This document shows, piece after piece, positions 52,261 to 61,899 of a stretch of DNA of 64,000 bases (position 1 is the first letter of the stretch; each line of letters opens with the position of its first letter). The position numbers were made by a program, and so were the translations under genes. The stretch is from Lachnospiraceae bacterium (GTDB lineage: Bacteria > Bacillota > Clostridia > Lachnospirales > Lachnospiraceae), in NCBI GenBank assembly GCA_014804795.1, contig JAAUZC010000002.1, positions 1 to 64,000 on the forward strand. The letters are read 5' to 3'. Under the pieces are notes generated by a model. That model was not told where the DNA came from, made no database searches, and worked only from the letters and a program-made list of their open reading frames with translations.

Positions 52261-54321
52261 TCATTTTCTTACATTTCTGCAGAAAATAATATAAGTTGCC
52301 GCAAAGTAGATCAGATATATGCCGAAAAACAGTGCGATGCTTTTCAGGAAAAAGGAACCGGATGAAACCGAAACGCCGGTCGCCATCACAAATCGTTTTC
52401 CTGCAAACAACACCATTTTTCCGCTGATCAGGATGGCAAATAGGGCAGGGCAGAGATAATATGCCATAAGCTGTTTCAGGATCAGGGAGTGTATCTCGGA
52501 TTCTTTCAGGCCAAGCTTTGACAAAATATCGTAGCGGAATTTATAAGCTGCGGTATCGCTGAGCTGTTGCACAGACAGTACAGTCACTGCCACGCATAAG
52601 AATACAAGTCCGATATAAAATAGAGGAATCATGATAGTACATAACATATAGGCGAGGGAGGGTATCAGATTGTCTCTTACTTCGTTGATTGTATTAAAAA
52701 CAAATATGATATCAGAACCATAACATCGATTACCTTTTATTGGTGAGTCTGCATTTGAGGGGAAATGCAGGTTATCATTTCTGAATGCGTCCAACTCTTC
52801 CCGCAAGTGAGGGGAAACACTGCCGTCAATTTTCACGGCGAGTTCTGCATAGTAGGGATACATGTCTGCAAGAACTGCATCCGGTACGATGATCAGATAA
52901 TCGCCGCCATTATGGCCGTCCTGAGAAAATGGATCTGTGTAAATGCCGCCGAAGGTAAGGACGGAGGTGTCTCCAAGTATCAAATCCTCGTCGATCGTCT
53001 GTACTTCTTTTTTCAGGCGGGGTTTTATCTGCACTGCATATTCTGTATTACCGAGGCTGATTTTTTCATATCCAAGCATACGGCGCAGCCTGTTATAGTC
53101 GGAAAGTCCCATATAGGTATCATAAGTACAGTAGGTGTTTTCATTTTCCAGTTTTTGTTTGATGGCGTTCCAGTCGGGGGTGCCGTCCGGATTTTGATAC
53201 ATTGTTCCCCAGCATGTCAGGTGCGTCAACATCCAGGCATTTACCTGATCATTTCCGTCGGTATAAATGCGGTAAGAGTGTATTTCCAGAGGAGTTACTC
53301 TGCTTTCAACAAATTGTATTTCCTCTTCAAAAGTATCTGACGGATCCGGACTGTAAAGCAGGATATCAAACGGGAATTTCTGATTCATCAGTTCATTCTG
53401 CCAGGTGCTGAACATTAGAGCGAAAGAAGCTCCCATCAGTGCCAGCGTAAAAAGAACTGTCAGTGATCCCATAGTAAACTGCATCGTACGGATTTTAGAA
53501 GCAAACTGCCGCAGCAGGAACAGATTTTGAGCTTTATAAATTTTTCTGCCGCCTTTTCGGATATAACATATGATAAAGGCGGAGAGACCGATGTAAAACA
53601 GGTAGATCGTAACGATCAGGGCGGCTAAAAACAGGGCAACATTCGCGGTATCGGATAGTGTGCCAAAAAATATCCAGAGAAGAAAAAGAAACAGAATGGA
53701 TGCAGGAAAAAATGCCTGCTTAACCGTTTCCAGATTTTCTTTGGTCTCCTGATTCCGACGCTTTACGTCCATCAGACTGCGGATGCTCATTTTCTTTAAT
53801 TTTTGCTTACAGCGAAAGAGTGAAAGCACAAAACACATGCCGAAACAGAGTACAGTCATCAAAACAGTGCCCGGATGAAGCACGAAATGAAGGCGATAGT
53901 CCATTCCCAGCATGGAAAACAAAATGACCATCAGTATTTGTTGGAGTAGGATGCCGAAGACTGCCCCAAGCAGAAGGGAAATGCCGCCAAACAGCATATT
54001 TTCCCGCAGATACAGTTTTGACAGAGCACTTTTTTTCATGCCAAGCAGCAGATAAATACCGAATTCATCGCTGCGTTTTTCCAACATAAAACGCATCATA
54101 TAGCTGATAAGCCATGCTGTAATAAATACAATAAGTATGGTGGTAAGGCTTACCATCATTTCCAGCATCCCCTCACCGTCCCAGTATTGTTTGAGTTCGT
54201 TTTGAAAAAGCAGGCTGTTAAAAGCATACATTAACGCAGTGACTAAGGTCATGGTGAGAAGATAAATCAGATAATCTCTGGCGGAACGCTTCATATTGCG
54301 GAAAGCAAGTTTATTTAACAT
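52261..54321 (-). CDS. BceB-type FtsX ABC permease
   Basis: The start at 54321 (M-L-N-K-L-A-F-R-N-M-K-R) has a perfect aggagg eight bases upstream; the frame is open to 54393. The 686-residue protein has about ten hydrophobic segments: four near the N-terminus, with E-F-G-I-Y-L-L-L-G-M-K-K after the second, and a large outside domain of about 240 residues in the second half (about 325-565), the BceB plan. That domain binds peptide antibiotics in studied systems. It pairs with the ATPase upstream and the kinase/regulator genes further upstream. Confidence 0.92.
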   Translation of the reverse strand: MLNKLAFRNMKRSARDYLIYLLTMTLVTALMYAFNSLLFQNELKQYWDGEGMLEMMVSLTTILIVFITAWLISYMMRFMLEKRSDEFGIYLLLGMKKSALSKLYLRENMLFGGISLLLGAVFGILLQQILMVILFSMLGMDYRLHFVLHPGTVLMTVLCFGMCFVLSLFRCKQKLKKMSIRSLMDVKRRNQETKENLETVKQAFFPASILFLFLLWIFFGTLSDTANVALFLAALIVTIYLFYIGLSAFIICYIRKGGRKIYKAQNLFLLRQFASKIRTMQFTMGSLTVLFTLALMGASFALMFSTWQNELMNQKFPFDILLYSPDPSDTFEEEIQFVESRVTPLEIHSYRIYTDGNDQVNAWMLTHLTCWGTMYQNPDGTPDWNAIKQKLENENTYCTYDTYMGLSDYNRLRRMLGYEKISLGNTEYAVQIKPRLKKEVQTIDEDLILGDTSVLTFGGIYTDPFSQDGHNGGDYLIIVPDAVLADMYPYYAELAVKIDGSVSPHLREELDAFRNDNLHFPSNADSPIKGNRCYGSDIIFVFNTINEVRDNLIPSLAYMLCTIMIPLFYIGLVFLCVAVTVLSVQQLSDTAAYKFRYDILSKLGLKESEIHSLILKQLMAYYLCPALFAILISGKMVLFAGKRFVMATGVSVSSGSFFLKSIALFFGIYLIYFAATYIIFCRNVRK

Positions 54322-55075
54322 GGAAATCACCTCCTGTGGAAGACAATACGTCCAGAATCTCCTGTAAAAAGAGACGGCGGGGCTTCTCTCCACGCAGCAG
54401 TTCGTGAAAGATCTTTCCGTCTCTTAAAAACAGAATACGACTGCAATAACTGGCGGAAAACGCGTCATGGGTCACCATAAGGATGGTGGAGCACAAAGTA
54501 CGGTTGAGTTTCGTAAATGTTTCCAAAAGCGTCTGGGAGGAGAAAGAATCCAACGCACCGGTGGGCTCATCCGCCAGAAGAAGCTTCGGGCTGTTTGCCA
54601 GCGCTCTTGCGCAGGCACAGCGCTGTTTCTGGCCGCCGGATACCTGATAGGGAAATTTGCCGCGGATATCTTCTATGCCCAGCAGTTTCAAAAGGCGGTT
54701 TGTGGTTTCACAAATACTCTTTTTGTTGTTGACTTGAAAAGTCAATACAAGAACAATATTTTCTTCAATAGTCAACGTATCAAGCAGATTGTATTCCTGA
54801 AAGACAAACCCCAGGTTGTGTTTGCGAAATTCTGAAAGGGCATCCTCAGAAAGTTCCGTAATATCTGTATTTTCATAGTAAATATGTCCGGAAGTTACTT
54901 TGTCTATGGTGGCAAGGAGATTTAAGAGTGTGGTCTTCCCGGAACCGGAAGCACCCATGATTCCCAGAAACTCACCTTTGTCTATGGTAAAACTGAGACG
55001 GTCAATGGCTTTGGTCACATGAGAGCCGCTGCCGTAGTATTTCTCGATATCGCATATTTTGATATAACTGTTCAT
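54311..55075 (-). CDS. BceA-type ABC ATPase
   Basis: A 254-residue ATPase with Walker A G-A-S-G-S-G-K-T, signature V-S-G-G-Q-K-Q-R and Walker B L-L-L-A-D-E-P-T-G-A-L-D. It overlaps the permease start by 11 bp. In Bce systems this ATPase drives the permease to free lipid II-cycle targets from antimicrobial peptides and powers signalling to the kinase. Confidence 0.93.
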   Translation of the reverse strand: MNSYIKICDIEKYYGSGSHVTKAIDRLSFTIDKGEFLGIMGASGSGKTTLLNLLATIDKVTSGHIYYENTDITELSEDALSEFRKHNLGFVFQEYNLLDTLTIEENIVLVLTFQVNNKKSICETTNRLLKLLGIEDIRGKFPYQVSGGQKQRCACARALANSPKLLLADEPTGALDSFSSQTLLETFTKLNRTLCSTILMVTHDAFSASYCSRILFLRDGKIFHELLRGEKPRRLFLQEILDVLSSTGGDFHVK

Positions 55076-55200
55076 GATAACTGCTCCTTATTTTGTGAGA
55101 TAAAATGATGATAACATGAGGATAGGGTATTTTGATATGAGAATAGTTTAAAGTTATCTTACATTTTTGAAAGATTATGATTGAGAAAATATAACCCGGC

Positions 55201-56229
55201 TCAATCGGAGCCGGGAGTAATAATATAATTATTGACTGAAAAAGTCAAAGATATTTTTGTTTCTTTTCCATATTCCGACTGCGCGGAAAGTAAAATACCG
55301 AGCTGATCACAGAGTTTTTTGCACAGATACAGTCCCATGCCGGTAGAATTTCTATGGTTTCGGCCATTGCTGCCAGTAAAACCTTTCTCGAAGATGCGGG
55401 GCAGATCTTCAGGGAGGATGCCGGTTCCGTTGTCTTTTACGGTCAATATCACACTGTTTTTGTTGTGATGCGTCGTAAAGCGGAGAAGAGGAGTACTGCC
55501 GCAGTATTTTACGCTGTTTAGAATAAGCTGATTTACAATAAAGGCGATCCATTTTTTATCGGTATAAACTTTGTCATCACAGGAAACATCCGCCTGGATA
55601 TGATTTTGAATCAGCAGAACGCGTTCCTTTTCCAGTACTTCGCAAACAATTGCCTGCAGGTCAGTTTCCTGAATCAGATAATCTTTATAGACTTGTTCTG
55701 AACGGGCATAGTAGAGCACCTGATCCACATAATTTTCAATTTTTCTGTTTTCGAGGCTGATGGTTCGGAGAGTTTCGAAAATATCAGCTTTTCGCCCGTT
55801 TTCACAGAGCAGGGAAATACCGGTGATGGGGGCTTTGATCTCATGTACCCAGCTTTCCAGATACTCCCGGTAGTCCCGTCCGGCATTTTCCAAAGCATGA
55901 ATCTTTTCTATAACGGATTTATTGGATTGATGGAGCATTTCACGGTAGAGTTTATCTTCCAGAGAGAAGGAGTCCGGCAGCATTTCACCAAGCAGGTAAC
56001 GCTTGTCCATATTTTCCAGAATCTGTGCTGCTTCTTCAAAGTATTTCTTTCTTTGCAGATAAGTTGTAAAAAGCCATGCACTGAGCACCAGAAACCATAG
56101 AATGCATATCAGAGTGATATTTGCAGCGGCATATCCTGTAATATGTAAAAAGCCGGCAAGTACGAACATGCACGCAGTGTGCAGCAGCAACAGAAGGGAC
56201 TTGTCTTTCAAAAATGCGGACAGTTTCAT
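55201..56229 (-). CDS. BceS-type intramembrane-sensing histidine kinase
   Basis: A 342-residue kinase with two close membrane segments (about 12-33, 37-57) and no sensory loop. Phosphoacceptor H129 is in S-W-V-H-E-I-K-A-P, typical of BceS, and the ATPase part has N-Q-L-I-L-N-S-V-K-Y and D-N-G-T-G-I. Such kinases read the flux state of their BceAB transporter. It overlaps the regulator gene by 4 bp. The transporter genes follow after a gap of about 125 bp that probably holds the regulated promoter. Confidence 0.92.
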   Translation of the reverse strand: MKLSAFLKDKSLLLLLHTACMFVLAGFLHITGYAAANITLICILWFLVLSAWLFTTYLQRKKYFEEAAQILENMDKRYLLGEMLPDSFSLEDKLYREMLHQSNKSVIEKIHALENAGRDYREYLESWVHEIKAPITGISLLCENGRKADIFETLRTISLENRKIENYVDQVLYYARSEQVYKDYLIQETDLQAIVCEVLEKERVLLIQNHIQADVSCDDKVYTDKKWIAFIVNQLILNSVKYCGSTPLLRFTTHHNKNSVILTVKDNGTGILPEDLPRIFEKGFTGSNGRNHRNSTGMGLYLCKKLCDQLGILLSAQSEYGKETKISLTFSVNNYIITPGSD

Positions 56230-56903
56230 ATACGATACCCCATTCCTCTCTTTGTTTCAATAAAGTCATTAAGCCCTGCGGACCTCAGCTTTTCCCGAAG
56301 CCTTGCGACATGGACACTTAACGTGTTGTCATCCAAAAAAATATGGTTTTCCCACAGATAATCCAAAAGATCTGTTCTTGCCGCAAATGCTCCTTTTTGT
56401 AAAAACAATTTATGCAGGATTTTCATTTCGGTTTTGGTCAGATCAATCCTGTTTTCCTGAAAAAGCAGGCAGCAGGCGGCGGTATCCAACTGCGCGTTTT
56501 TATGGGAAAACTGCAAAGATTCCCGATTTTTGGCGTATCTGCCCGTACGTTTCAGCACTGCGCTGATGCGGGCAAGCAGTATGGCAGGCTCAAAAGGCTT
56601 GGTGATATAATCATCAGCACCTTTCAGGATACCGGTCAATTCATCCATAGAGCCGGTGCGGCCGGTCAGAAAGATGATAGGAATATCTGTTTTGGTCCGT
56701 ATCTGTGTGCAGAGATCAAAGCCGCAGCAACCGGGCAGGTTGATGTCCAAGAGGATCAGATCCGCTTTTTCGGAAAGGGATTTTTCGGCCGCATCCGCAT
56801 AGGTGTCCGGAGCTGTCACTTCGTACATGGCATTTTCCAGTAAAATTTTCAGTTCGTTTTTTAAAACAAGATCGTCTTCCAGAAGTAAGATTTTGCAGGG
56901 CAT
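56226..56903 (-). CDS. BceR-type response regulator
   Basis: A 225-residue OmpR-family regulator: E9-D10-D11, phosphoacceptor D53, T79-like position and a winged-helix end (L-S-V-H-V-A-R-L-R-E-K-L). First gene of the Bce module; the bile salt hydrolase gene lies 29 bp upstream on the same strand and could share its transcript. Confidence 0.92.
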   Translation of the reverse strand: MPCKILLLEDDLVLKNELKILLENAMYEVTAPDTYADAAEKSLSEKADLILLDINLPGCCGFDLCTQIRTKTDIPIIFLTGRTGSMDELTGILKGADDYITKPFEPAILLARISAVLKRTGRYAKNRESLQFSHKNAQLDTAACCLLFQENRIDLTKTEMKILHKLFLQKGAFAARTDLLDYLWENHIFLDDNTLSVHVARLREKLRSAGLNDFIETKRGMGYRI

Positions 56904-56932
56904 TATAAATTCCTCTTTTGTCAGGTGTTGTT

Positions 56933-57907
56933 TTAATTCAGATACCGAACCTGCTGCCTGTCAATCAGTTCATAGACGGACAGCGTTTTGCGGCATTTTT
57001 CTTTCGGAGTCATACGGATCGCTGTGATCTGGCTGTTGTTGTAGGTTTTGTAGTAATAGATTCCTCTTGTGGTATTCATGCAGCAGGAATACAGAGTCAG
57101 TTCATCTAAGCCGTCCTTTGTCAGCGTTGTCCCTTTTACAACGGAGACGGAATCCAGGATATGGAAGAACTGGGTGACGGAAGTTTCTTCGTCCTCCGGG
57201 CAGACGGAATTACATTTACTGAAAGCTGCTCTCACAAACCGGGAAGTGGGCGAGGCATCCCCGGGCAGTCCGATAGCGCCCATGCCCATTCCGTATTGTT
57301 TCAGATTCAGCTTGCTTGAGAATTTGTTTTCTCCATAGGAAGGGCTTAGATTCATGTAGCTGTTCAGATGAGTCAGTTGATAGTTAAAGGGCGGATCATT
57401 GGTCAGGATGCCGACGGGATTATCATAAACTTTCAGTCCGTCTTCCATCTGTTCCAGAATAATGCATTCCGTATGGTCACTGATCATCCAGTGGAGTGTT
57501 GCAACCGGCAGATCGGGGACAAGGGAACGATCTGTAATATTCAGGTCGGCAAGTATCGGCCTTAACTCTGAAACAGTGGCATAGAGCCCGAGGAAATAGG
57601 GAATCAACTCATGGGGGCACAGATTGATCCGGGATTCTTTTGGGGTACAAAAACAGGCGCTGTTCGGAAAATTTAGACCTGCCATGGACAGTCCCTTTTC
57701 GTTGGTAGCTTCCGCATACAGCGGGTAACAGTCCTTGACGGATGCCATACCGATCATCGCATATTTTGTGCAGAAAGAGGAACCGTTTTTCAGTTCCAGT
57801 CTGTAGTTTTCCGGTGTGATCACAACTTTTTCACCGAATCGATATTCCAGATCCAGATTTCGACCGAAATAGTGGTCTTTTGTTTGAAAGTCAATACAGG
57901 TGCACAT
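56933..57907 (-). CDS. bsh: Bile salt hydrolase / choloylglycine hydrolase
   Basis: A 324-residue Ntn hydrolase starting M-C2-T-C; C2 becomes the nucleophile after Met removal. Other conserved residues are in place: R16 and D19 (F-G-R-N-L-D), N79 and N82 (G-L-N-F-P-N), N170/N175 and R223 (S-P-T-S-R-F). It should cleave glycine or taurine from conjugated bile acids in the cytoplasm; penicillin V acylase is the alternative in this family, but Y-R-F-G-E-K and the asparagine pair favour bile salts. Ribosome site aaaggag. It is a strong pointer to a gut habitat. Confidence 0.88.
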   Translation of the reverse strand: MCTCIDFQTKDHYFGRNLDLEYRFGEKVVITPENYRLELKNGSSFCTKYAMIGMASVKDCYPLYAEATNEKGLSMAGLNFPNSACFCTPKESRINLCPHELIPYFLGLYATVSELRPILADLNITDRSLVPDLPVATLHWMISDHTECIILEQMEDGLKVYDNPVGILTNDPPFNYQLTHLNSYMNLSPSYGENKFSSKLNLKQYGMGMGAIGLPGDASPTSRFVRAAFSKCNSVCPEDEETSVTQFFHILDSVSVVKGTTLTKDGLDELTLYSCCMNTTRGIYYYKTYNNSQITAIRMTPKEKCRKTLSVYELIDRQQVRYLN

Positions 57908-58237
57908 GGCGGACTCCTTTCCTGATGTCTGCTTTTCAGAGTATATTTTGAATCTTATATTATTATATACAATTTTGCGTGCCGGTATCTATAAAAATTT
58001 TATTATTTATTTTATGTTCAAATCTGAAGAAAGGAGATTTTGTGAGTCGGCCGCATCATTTTGAATATAAAAGAAGAAAACCTACATGGTACTTAGACAA
58101 TAAAAGAATAGTGTAATTTACTAGATTTTTTGCTATAATAATAATATAATTTTGCGAGGCATAGATTTCCGGTTCAGGTAAAGATGAGGGATGTTACGAT
58201 GCATTTAGCTGTATTTGGAGGAAAGGAGAAACGTTGC
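57908..58237. other. AT-rich gap between bsh and the toxin-antitoxin pair
   Basis: 330 bp with no convincing gene. It holds several TATAAT-like boxes near 58134-58150 upstream of the antitoxin and a stretch of alternating A/T near 57957-57975 upstream of bsh. No clear -35 partner could be assigned. Confidence 0.4.
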
Positions 58238-58480
58238 ATGACAGTAATAAAAGAAAGAGCGGTTGAAATGATCAAACGAATACCAGAAGACGATATGATG
58301 TACGTGATAAATATTCTGCAAAACTTAGAAGCAATGTCATCGAATAAAGAAAAAGATAAGCAAAAAGCGAAAAACGCGCTTGCAGATATTTTGAATATGG
58401 AGAAAAAACTACCAGAGAATTTTGATCCGGTTAAGGAGCTTCAGGAAGCGAGGATAGAAAAGTATGATAGTCTTAATTGA
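58238..58480 (+). CDS. Putative antitoxin of PIN-domain module
   Basis: ATG 58238 follows aaaggag; longer starts (58184, 58199) lack a site. The 80-residue protein has a helical start (M-I-K-R-I-P-E-D-D-M-M-Y-V-I-N-I-L-Q-N-L) and a charged C-terminal tail of the type that wraps a PIN toxin. It overlaps the toxin start by 17 bp. I cannot assign a DNA-binding fold with certainty. Confidence 0.75.
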   Translation: MTVIKERAVEMIKRIPEDDMMYVINILQNLEAMSSNKEKDKQKAKNALADILNMEKKLPENFDPVKELQEARIEKYDSLN

Positions 58481-58883
58481 TACAAATGTCATATTGGATG
58501 TCCTGTTAAAGAGAGAACCTTATGTGAGTGAAGCAAAGTTTATTATGACAAAATGTGCAGATAGAGAGATTACAGGATATCTGGCAGCACACAGTATTCC
58601 AAATCTGTTTTATATTTTGAGAAAAGCTTATTCTGTGGAAGAACGCCGGAGATTTATAAGAAATTTATGTGATATTTTCCACATATCAGATTTGAACGCA
58701 GAGAAAATAATATTGGCTGTTGAAAATGATGGGTTCAAGGACTTTGAAGATTGTTTACAGGAAGAATGTGCAGTAGAGGCAATGGCAGATTATATCATAA
58801 CAAGAAATACAGATGATTATAAGAATTCAAGGATAAAAGCTATTGAACCAAACGCATTTATAGAGCTATTAGAGAAAAAGTAA
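58464..58883 (+). CDS. PIN-domain toxin, VapC-like
   Basis: A 139-residue protein with the PIN start V-L-I-D6-T-N and later acidic residues D96 (F-E-D-C-L-Q) and T-R-N-T-D-D at 113-118, enough for the metal site of an RNase. It is coupled to the small gene upstream. Likely cleaves RNA when free of the antitoxin; target unknown. Confidence 0.88.
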   Translation: MIVLIDTNVILDVLLKREPYVSEAKFIMTKCADREITGYLAAHSIPNLFYILRKAYSVEERRRFIRNLCDIFHISDLNAEKIILAVENDGFKDFEDCLQEECAVEAMADYIITRNTDDYKNSRIKAIEPNAFIELLEKK

Positions 58884-59020
58884 TGTAGTATGTAAGAGAA
58901 TTTAAGGTAAAAGGCCGGCATATCCACCGAGTGGGAACACTTGCCCGAAAAACGAAAATAGTGTATAGTTTTCTAAGGATACTTACAGGGGAAAACGAAA
59001 TGCGGAAAGGTGCGGAATAA

Positions 59021-59665
59021 ATGGATTTAAGTCATATTGCGGTAAATACACAGAGCAGCATTCGGATAGAAGGTTCTGAAATTTTATATTTTGATCCGTT
59101 TCAGGTGGAAGAGGCTTTACATGATGCAGATATCATTTTTATTACACATGAGCATTATGACCATTTTGAGCCGGATTCCATTGCGAAAGTAAAGAATGAA
59201 AACACTTTTTTAGCGGCGCCGGAATCCATGAAGGAGAAAGTGATTTCCGAATCGGGCATAGCACCGGACCGGTGTCTGTTTTGCGAACCGGATGAAATCC
59301 ATAAACTGGGAGACATTGTGATAAAGACTATTCCGGCGTATAATAAGTTGAAGCCCTTTCATACAAAGGGAAAGAAGTGGCTTGGCTATATAGTGGATAT
59401 GAATGGCATCCGCTATTATGTGGCCGGTGATACGGATGTAAACGAGGATATCAGGAAAGTACAGTGCGATGTGGCGATGGTTCCGATCGGTGGATTTTAT
59501 ACGATGGACAGAAAACAGGCGGCGGATTATATCGCGGCAATGAAGCCGAAGGCGGTAATTCCGACACACTATGGGGATATTGTAGGAAAAAAGACGGATG
59601 GCATCGATTTTAAGAACGATCTGGAAGAGATGGATAGAGAAATTCAGGTTGAACTTAGATTGTGA
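59021..59665 (+). CDS. Metallo-beta-lactamase-fold hydrolase, UlaG-like
   Basis: A 214-residue protein with the metal motif T-H43-E-H45-Y-D47-H48 and later A-G-D-T-D-V and T-H-Y-G-D. The short form without extra domains is like YtkL/UlaG proteins. Substrate unknown. Ribosome site aaggtg. The TPR lipoprotein gene follows after 37 bp. Confidence 0.88.
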   Translation: MDLSHIAVNTQSSIRIEGSEILYFDPFQVEEALHDADIIFITHEHYDHFEPDSIAKVKNENTFLAAPESMKEKVISESGIAPDRCLFCEPDEIHKLGDIVIKTIPAYNKLKPFHTKGKKWLGYIVDMNGIRYYVAGDTDVNEDIRKVQCDVAMVPIGGFYTMDRKQAADYIAAMKPKAVIPTHYGDIVGKKTDGIDFKNDLEEMDREIQVELRL

Positions 59666-59702
59666 TAATACGGATCGGGCATTTTCACGAGTGGGATAAC
59701 AA

Positions 59703-60752
59703 ATGAGAAAAAGAACAAAGGCAGTGCTGTTTGCGGTTTTGTGTATGGCGGTGCTTGTCACAGGCTGCGGCGGCGAGGAGAAAATTTCATATATTGATGA
59801 GGGAATGACAGCGATAGAGGAGCTGCGCTATGAGGATGCCCTTGCAGACTTTGATCAGGCTCTTGTATCCGGTGAGGATAAGCGGTTGATCTACAGAGGG
59901 CAGGGGCTTGCGAATCTGGGGCTGACAAAGTACGATGAAGCGGCTGCTGCGCTGGAAAAATGCCTGACTTCCGGGAGCAGCGTACCGGATGAGATGGATT
60001 ATGATGTAAATTATTATCTGGCTACCGCCTATTATAAAGGGGGACGGCTGGAGGATGCGAAGCAGGTTTACGATGCCATTTTAGCGTTAAGGGCGAATGC
60101 CAGAGAAGCTTACTTTATGAGGGGCATTGTACAGCTGAAGATGGGAAACTATGAACTGGCCAAACCGGATTTTGATATGGCGGTAAAACTTGCACCGAAT
60201 GATTACGATCAGCTTGTGGAAATTTTTAAAGTGATGAATGAGACAGGCTATCAGGAATCCGGAAGGGCCTATTTGGAGACGGCGATCAAAGATGCGCCGA
60301 AAGATATGAGCAATTACGATAAAGGGCGGATATACTTTTATCTGGAAGATTTTGAAGCGGCGAGGAATTATCTGGAGCAGGCCCGGGATGCGGGGAATGA
60401 TAAAGCGACTTACTACCTTGGAAAAACATGGGAGAATCTGGGTGAATATAACTATGCAGCAAGCGTCTATGCTTCCTATTTGCAGGAACAGGGCGAAAGC
60501 GCGTTGATTTATAATCAGCTGGCGTTATGTAATATGCAGCTGGAGGACTATGATGCGGCACTCTCGGCGCTGCAGTCCGGGCTTGCACTGGAGGATGCGG
60601 CACTGCGCCAGACATTGTCCTTTAATCAGATCGTAGTGTATGAGAGACAGGGAAACTTTAAACAGGCAGCGCAGCTTATGAGCCGGTATATGCAGGATTA
60701 CCCGGACGATGAGGCGGCGGCCAGAGAATATGAGTTTTTGCGGTCCAGATAA
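59703..60752 (+). CDS. TPR-repeat lipoprotein
   Basis: A 349-residue secreted lipoprotein: basic start, hydrophobic core and lipobox L-V-T-G-C22. Residues 30-349 contain at least seven TPR-type helix pairs (R-Y-E-D-A-L-A-D-F-D-Q-A-L; N-Y-E-L-A-K-P-D-F-D-M-A-V; D-Y-D-A-A-L-S-A-L-Q-S-G-L). It would sit on the outer face of the membrane as a protein-binding platform. Its neighbours (hydrolase, pyrF) give no direct clue. Confidence 0.9.
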   Translation: MRKRTKAVLFAVLCMAVLVTGCGGEEKISYIDEGMTAIEELRYEDALADFDQALVSGEDKRLIYRGQGLANLGLTKYDEAAAALEKCLTSGSSVPDEMDYDVNYYLATAYYKGGRLEDAKQVYDAILALRANAREAYFMRGIVQLKMGNYELAKPDFDMAVKLAPNDYDQLVEIFKVMNETGYQESGRAYLETAIKDAPKDMSNYDKGRIYFYLEDFEAARNYLEQARDAGNDKATYYLGKTWENLGEYNYAASVYASYLQEQGESALIYNQLALCNMQLEDYDAALSALQSGLALEDAALRQTLSFNQIVVYERQGNFKQAAQLMSRYMQDYPDDEAAAREYEFLRSR

Positions 60753-60776
60753 GAGTGGGACAGGAGGATAAATTAT

Positions 60777-61703
60777 ATGATCAATAAGTTAGTTGCAAAG
60801 ATACAGAAAACGGGAGCACCCATTGTGGTAGGGCTTGACCCCATGTTAAGTTATATTCCGGGGCCGGTTTTGAAAAAGGCTTTTTCGGCGTATGGGGAAA
60901 CGTTGGAAGGAGCTGCGGAAGCAATCTGGCAGTTCAATAAGGAAATAATAGACAACACATATGATCTGATCCCGGCCGTGAAACCGCAGATTGCCATGTA
61001 TGAGCAATTTGGCATAGAGGGACTGAAAGTATTTCAGAAGACGGTGGACTATTGCAAGGAAAAGGATCTGGTAGTGATCGGCGATGTGAAAAGAGGAGAT
61101 ATCGGTTCCACTTCAGCGGCATATGCGACGGCGCATCTTGGAAAAGTGACAGTGGGGGAGAACAGAATTTCCGCATTTAATGAAGATTTTGCCACGGTAA
61201 ATCCGTATTTTGGTTCGGACGGACTGAAGCCCTTTATTAAGACGTGTAAAGAAGAGAAGAAGGGCATTTTTGTCCTTGTGAAAACTTCCAATCCAAGCAG
61301 CGGTGAGTTTCAGGACAGACTGATCGACGGCAGGCCGCTCTATGAGTATGTGGGCGAAAAGGTAGCTGAATGGGGTATGGAGTGCATGGGCGAATCTTAC
61401 AGCTATGTGGGCGCGGTAGTGGGGGCAACTTATCCCGAAATGGGGAAGATCTTGCGCAAGATCATGCCGAAAGCTTACATTCTCGTGCCGGGGTATGGCG
61501 CGCAGGGCGGTAAGGGCGCCGATCTTGTCCATTTCTTCAACGAGGACGGGCTGGGTGCTATCGTCAATTCCTCCAGAGGCATTATCGCCGCATGGCAGCA
61601 GGAGAAGTACGCCGAGTTTGGTGAAAAGAACTTTGGGGCGGCGTCCAGGGCGGCTGTAATGGATATGAAAGAGGATATTGCAAAGGCTCTTGAGAACAGA
61701 TAA
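60777..61703 (+). CDS. pyrF: Orotidine 5'-phosphate decarboxylase (type 2)
   Basis: Makes UMP from OMP. The 308-residue length is the long type 2 form. Catalytic D103-x-K105-x2-D108 is in I-G-D-V-K-R-G-D-I-G, with V-G-L-D-P near the start and the phosphate-binding V-P-G-Y-G-A-Q-G-G late. Ribosome site aggagg. pyrE follows after a gap of 196 bp with its own promoter; pyrK and pyrD are not in between. Confidence 0.95.
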   Translation: MINKLVAKIQKTGAPIVVGLDPMLSYIPGPVLKKAFSAYGETLEGAAEAIWQFNKEIIDNTYDLIPAVKPQIAMYEQFGIEGLKVFQKTVDYCKEKDLVVIGDVKRGDIGSTSAAYATAHLGKVTVGENRISAFNEDFATVNPYFGSDGLKPFIKTCKEEKKGIFVLVKTSNPSSGEFQDRLIDGRPLYEYVGEKVAEWGMECMGESYSYVGAVVGATYPEMGKILRKIMPKAYILVPGYGAQGGKGADLVHFFNEDGLGAIVNSSRGIIAAWQQEKYAEFGEKNFGAASRAAVMDMKEDIAKALENR

Positions 61704-61764
61704 AACTCAGGCAAACAGAAGTTTGGCGTTGTAAACAGGATTCCATATCACAGATCAAAAACGG

Positions 61765-61793
61765 TTGCTTACAGGTTATAAATATGGTAAAAT
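61765..61793 (+). promoter_or_regulatory. Promoter of pyrE
   Basis: TTGCTT at 61765-61770 and TAAAAT at 61788-61793 with a 17-bp spacer. Confidence 0.5.
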
Positions 61794-61899
61794 TGGGAAA
61801 ATGTTTCGGTATGATAAGCAATCCGGAAGTTGTGCGGCGAAATATTTTTGTTAAGTGTAATAAGATCAAAAAGTCTGTGAATATGGGGGTTAGAGATAT

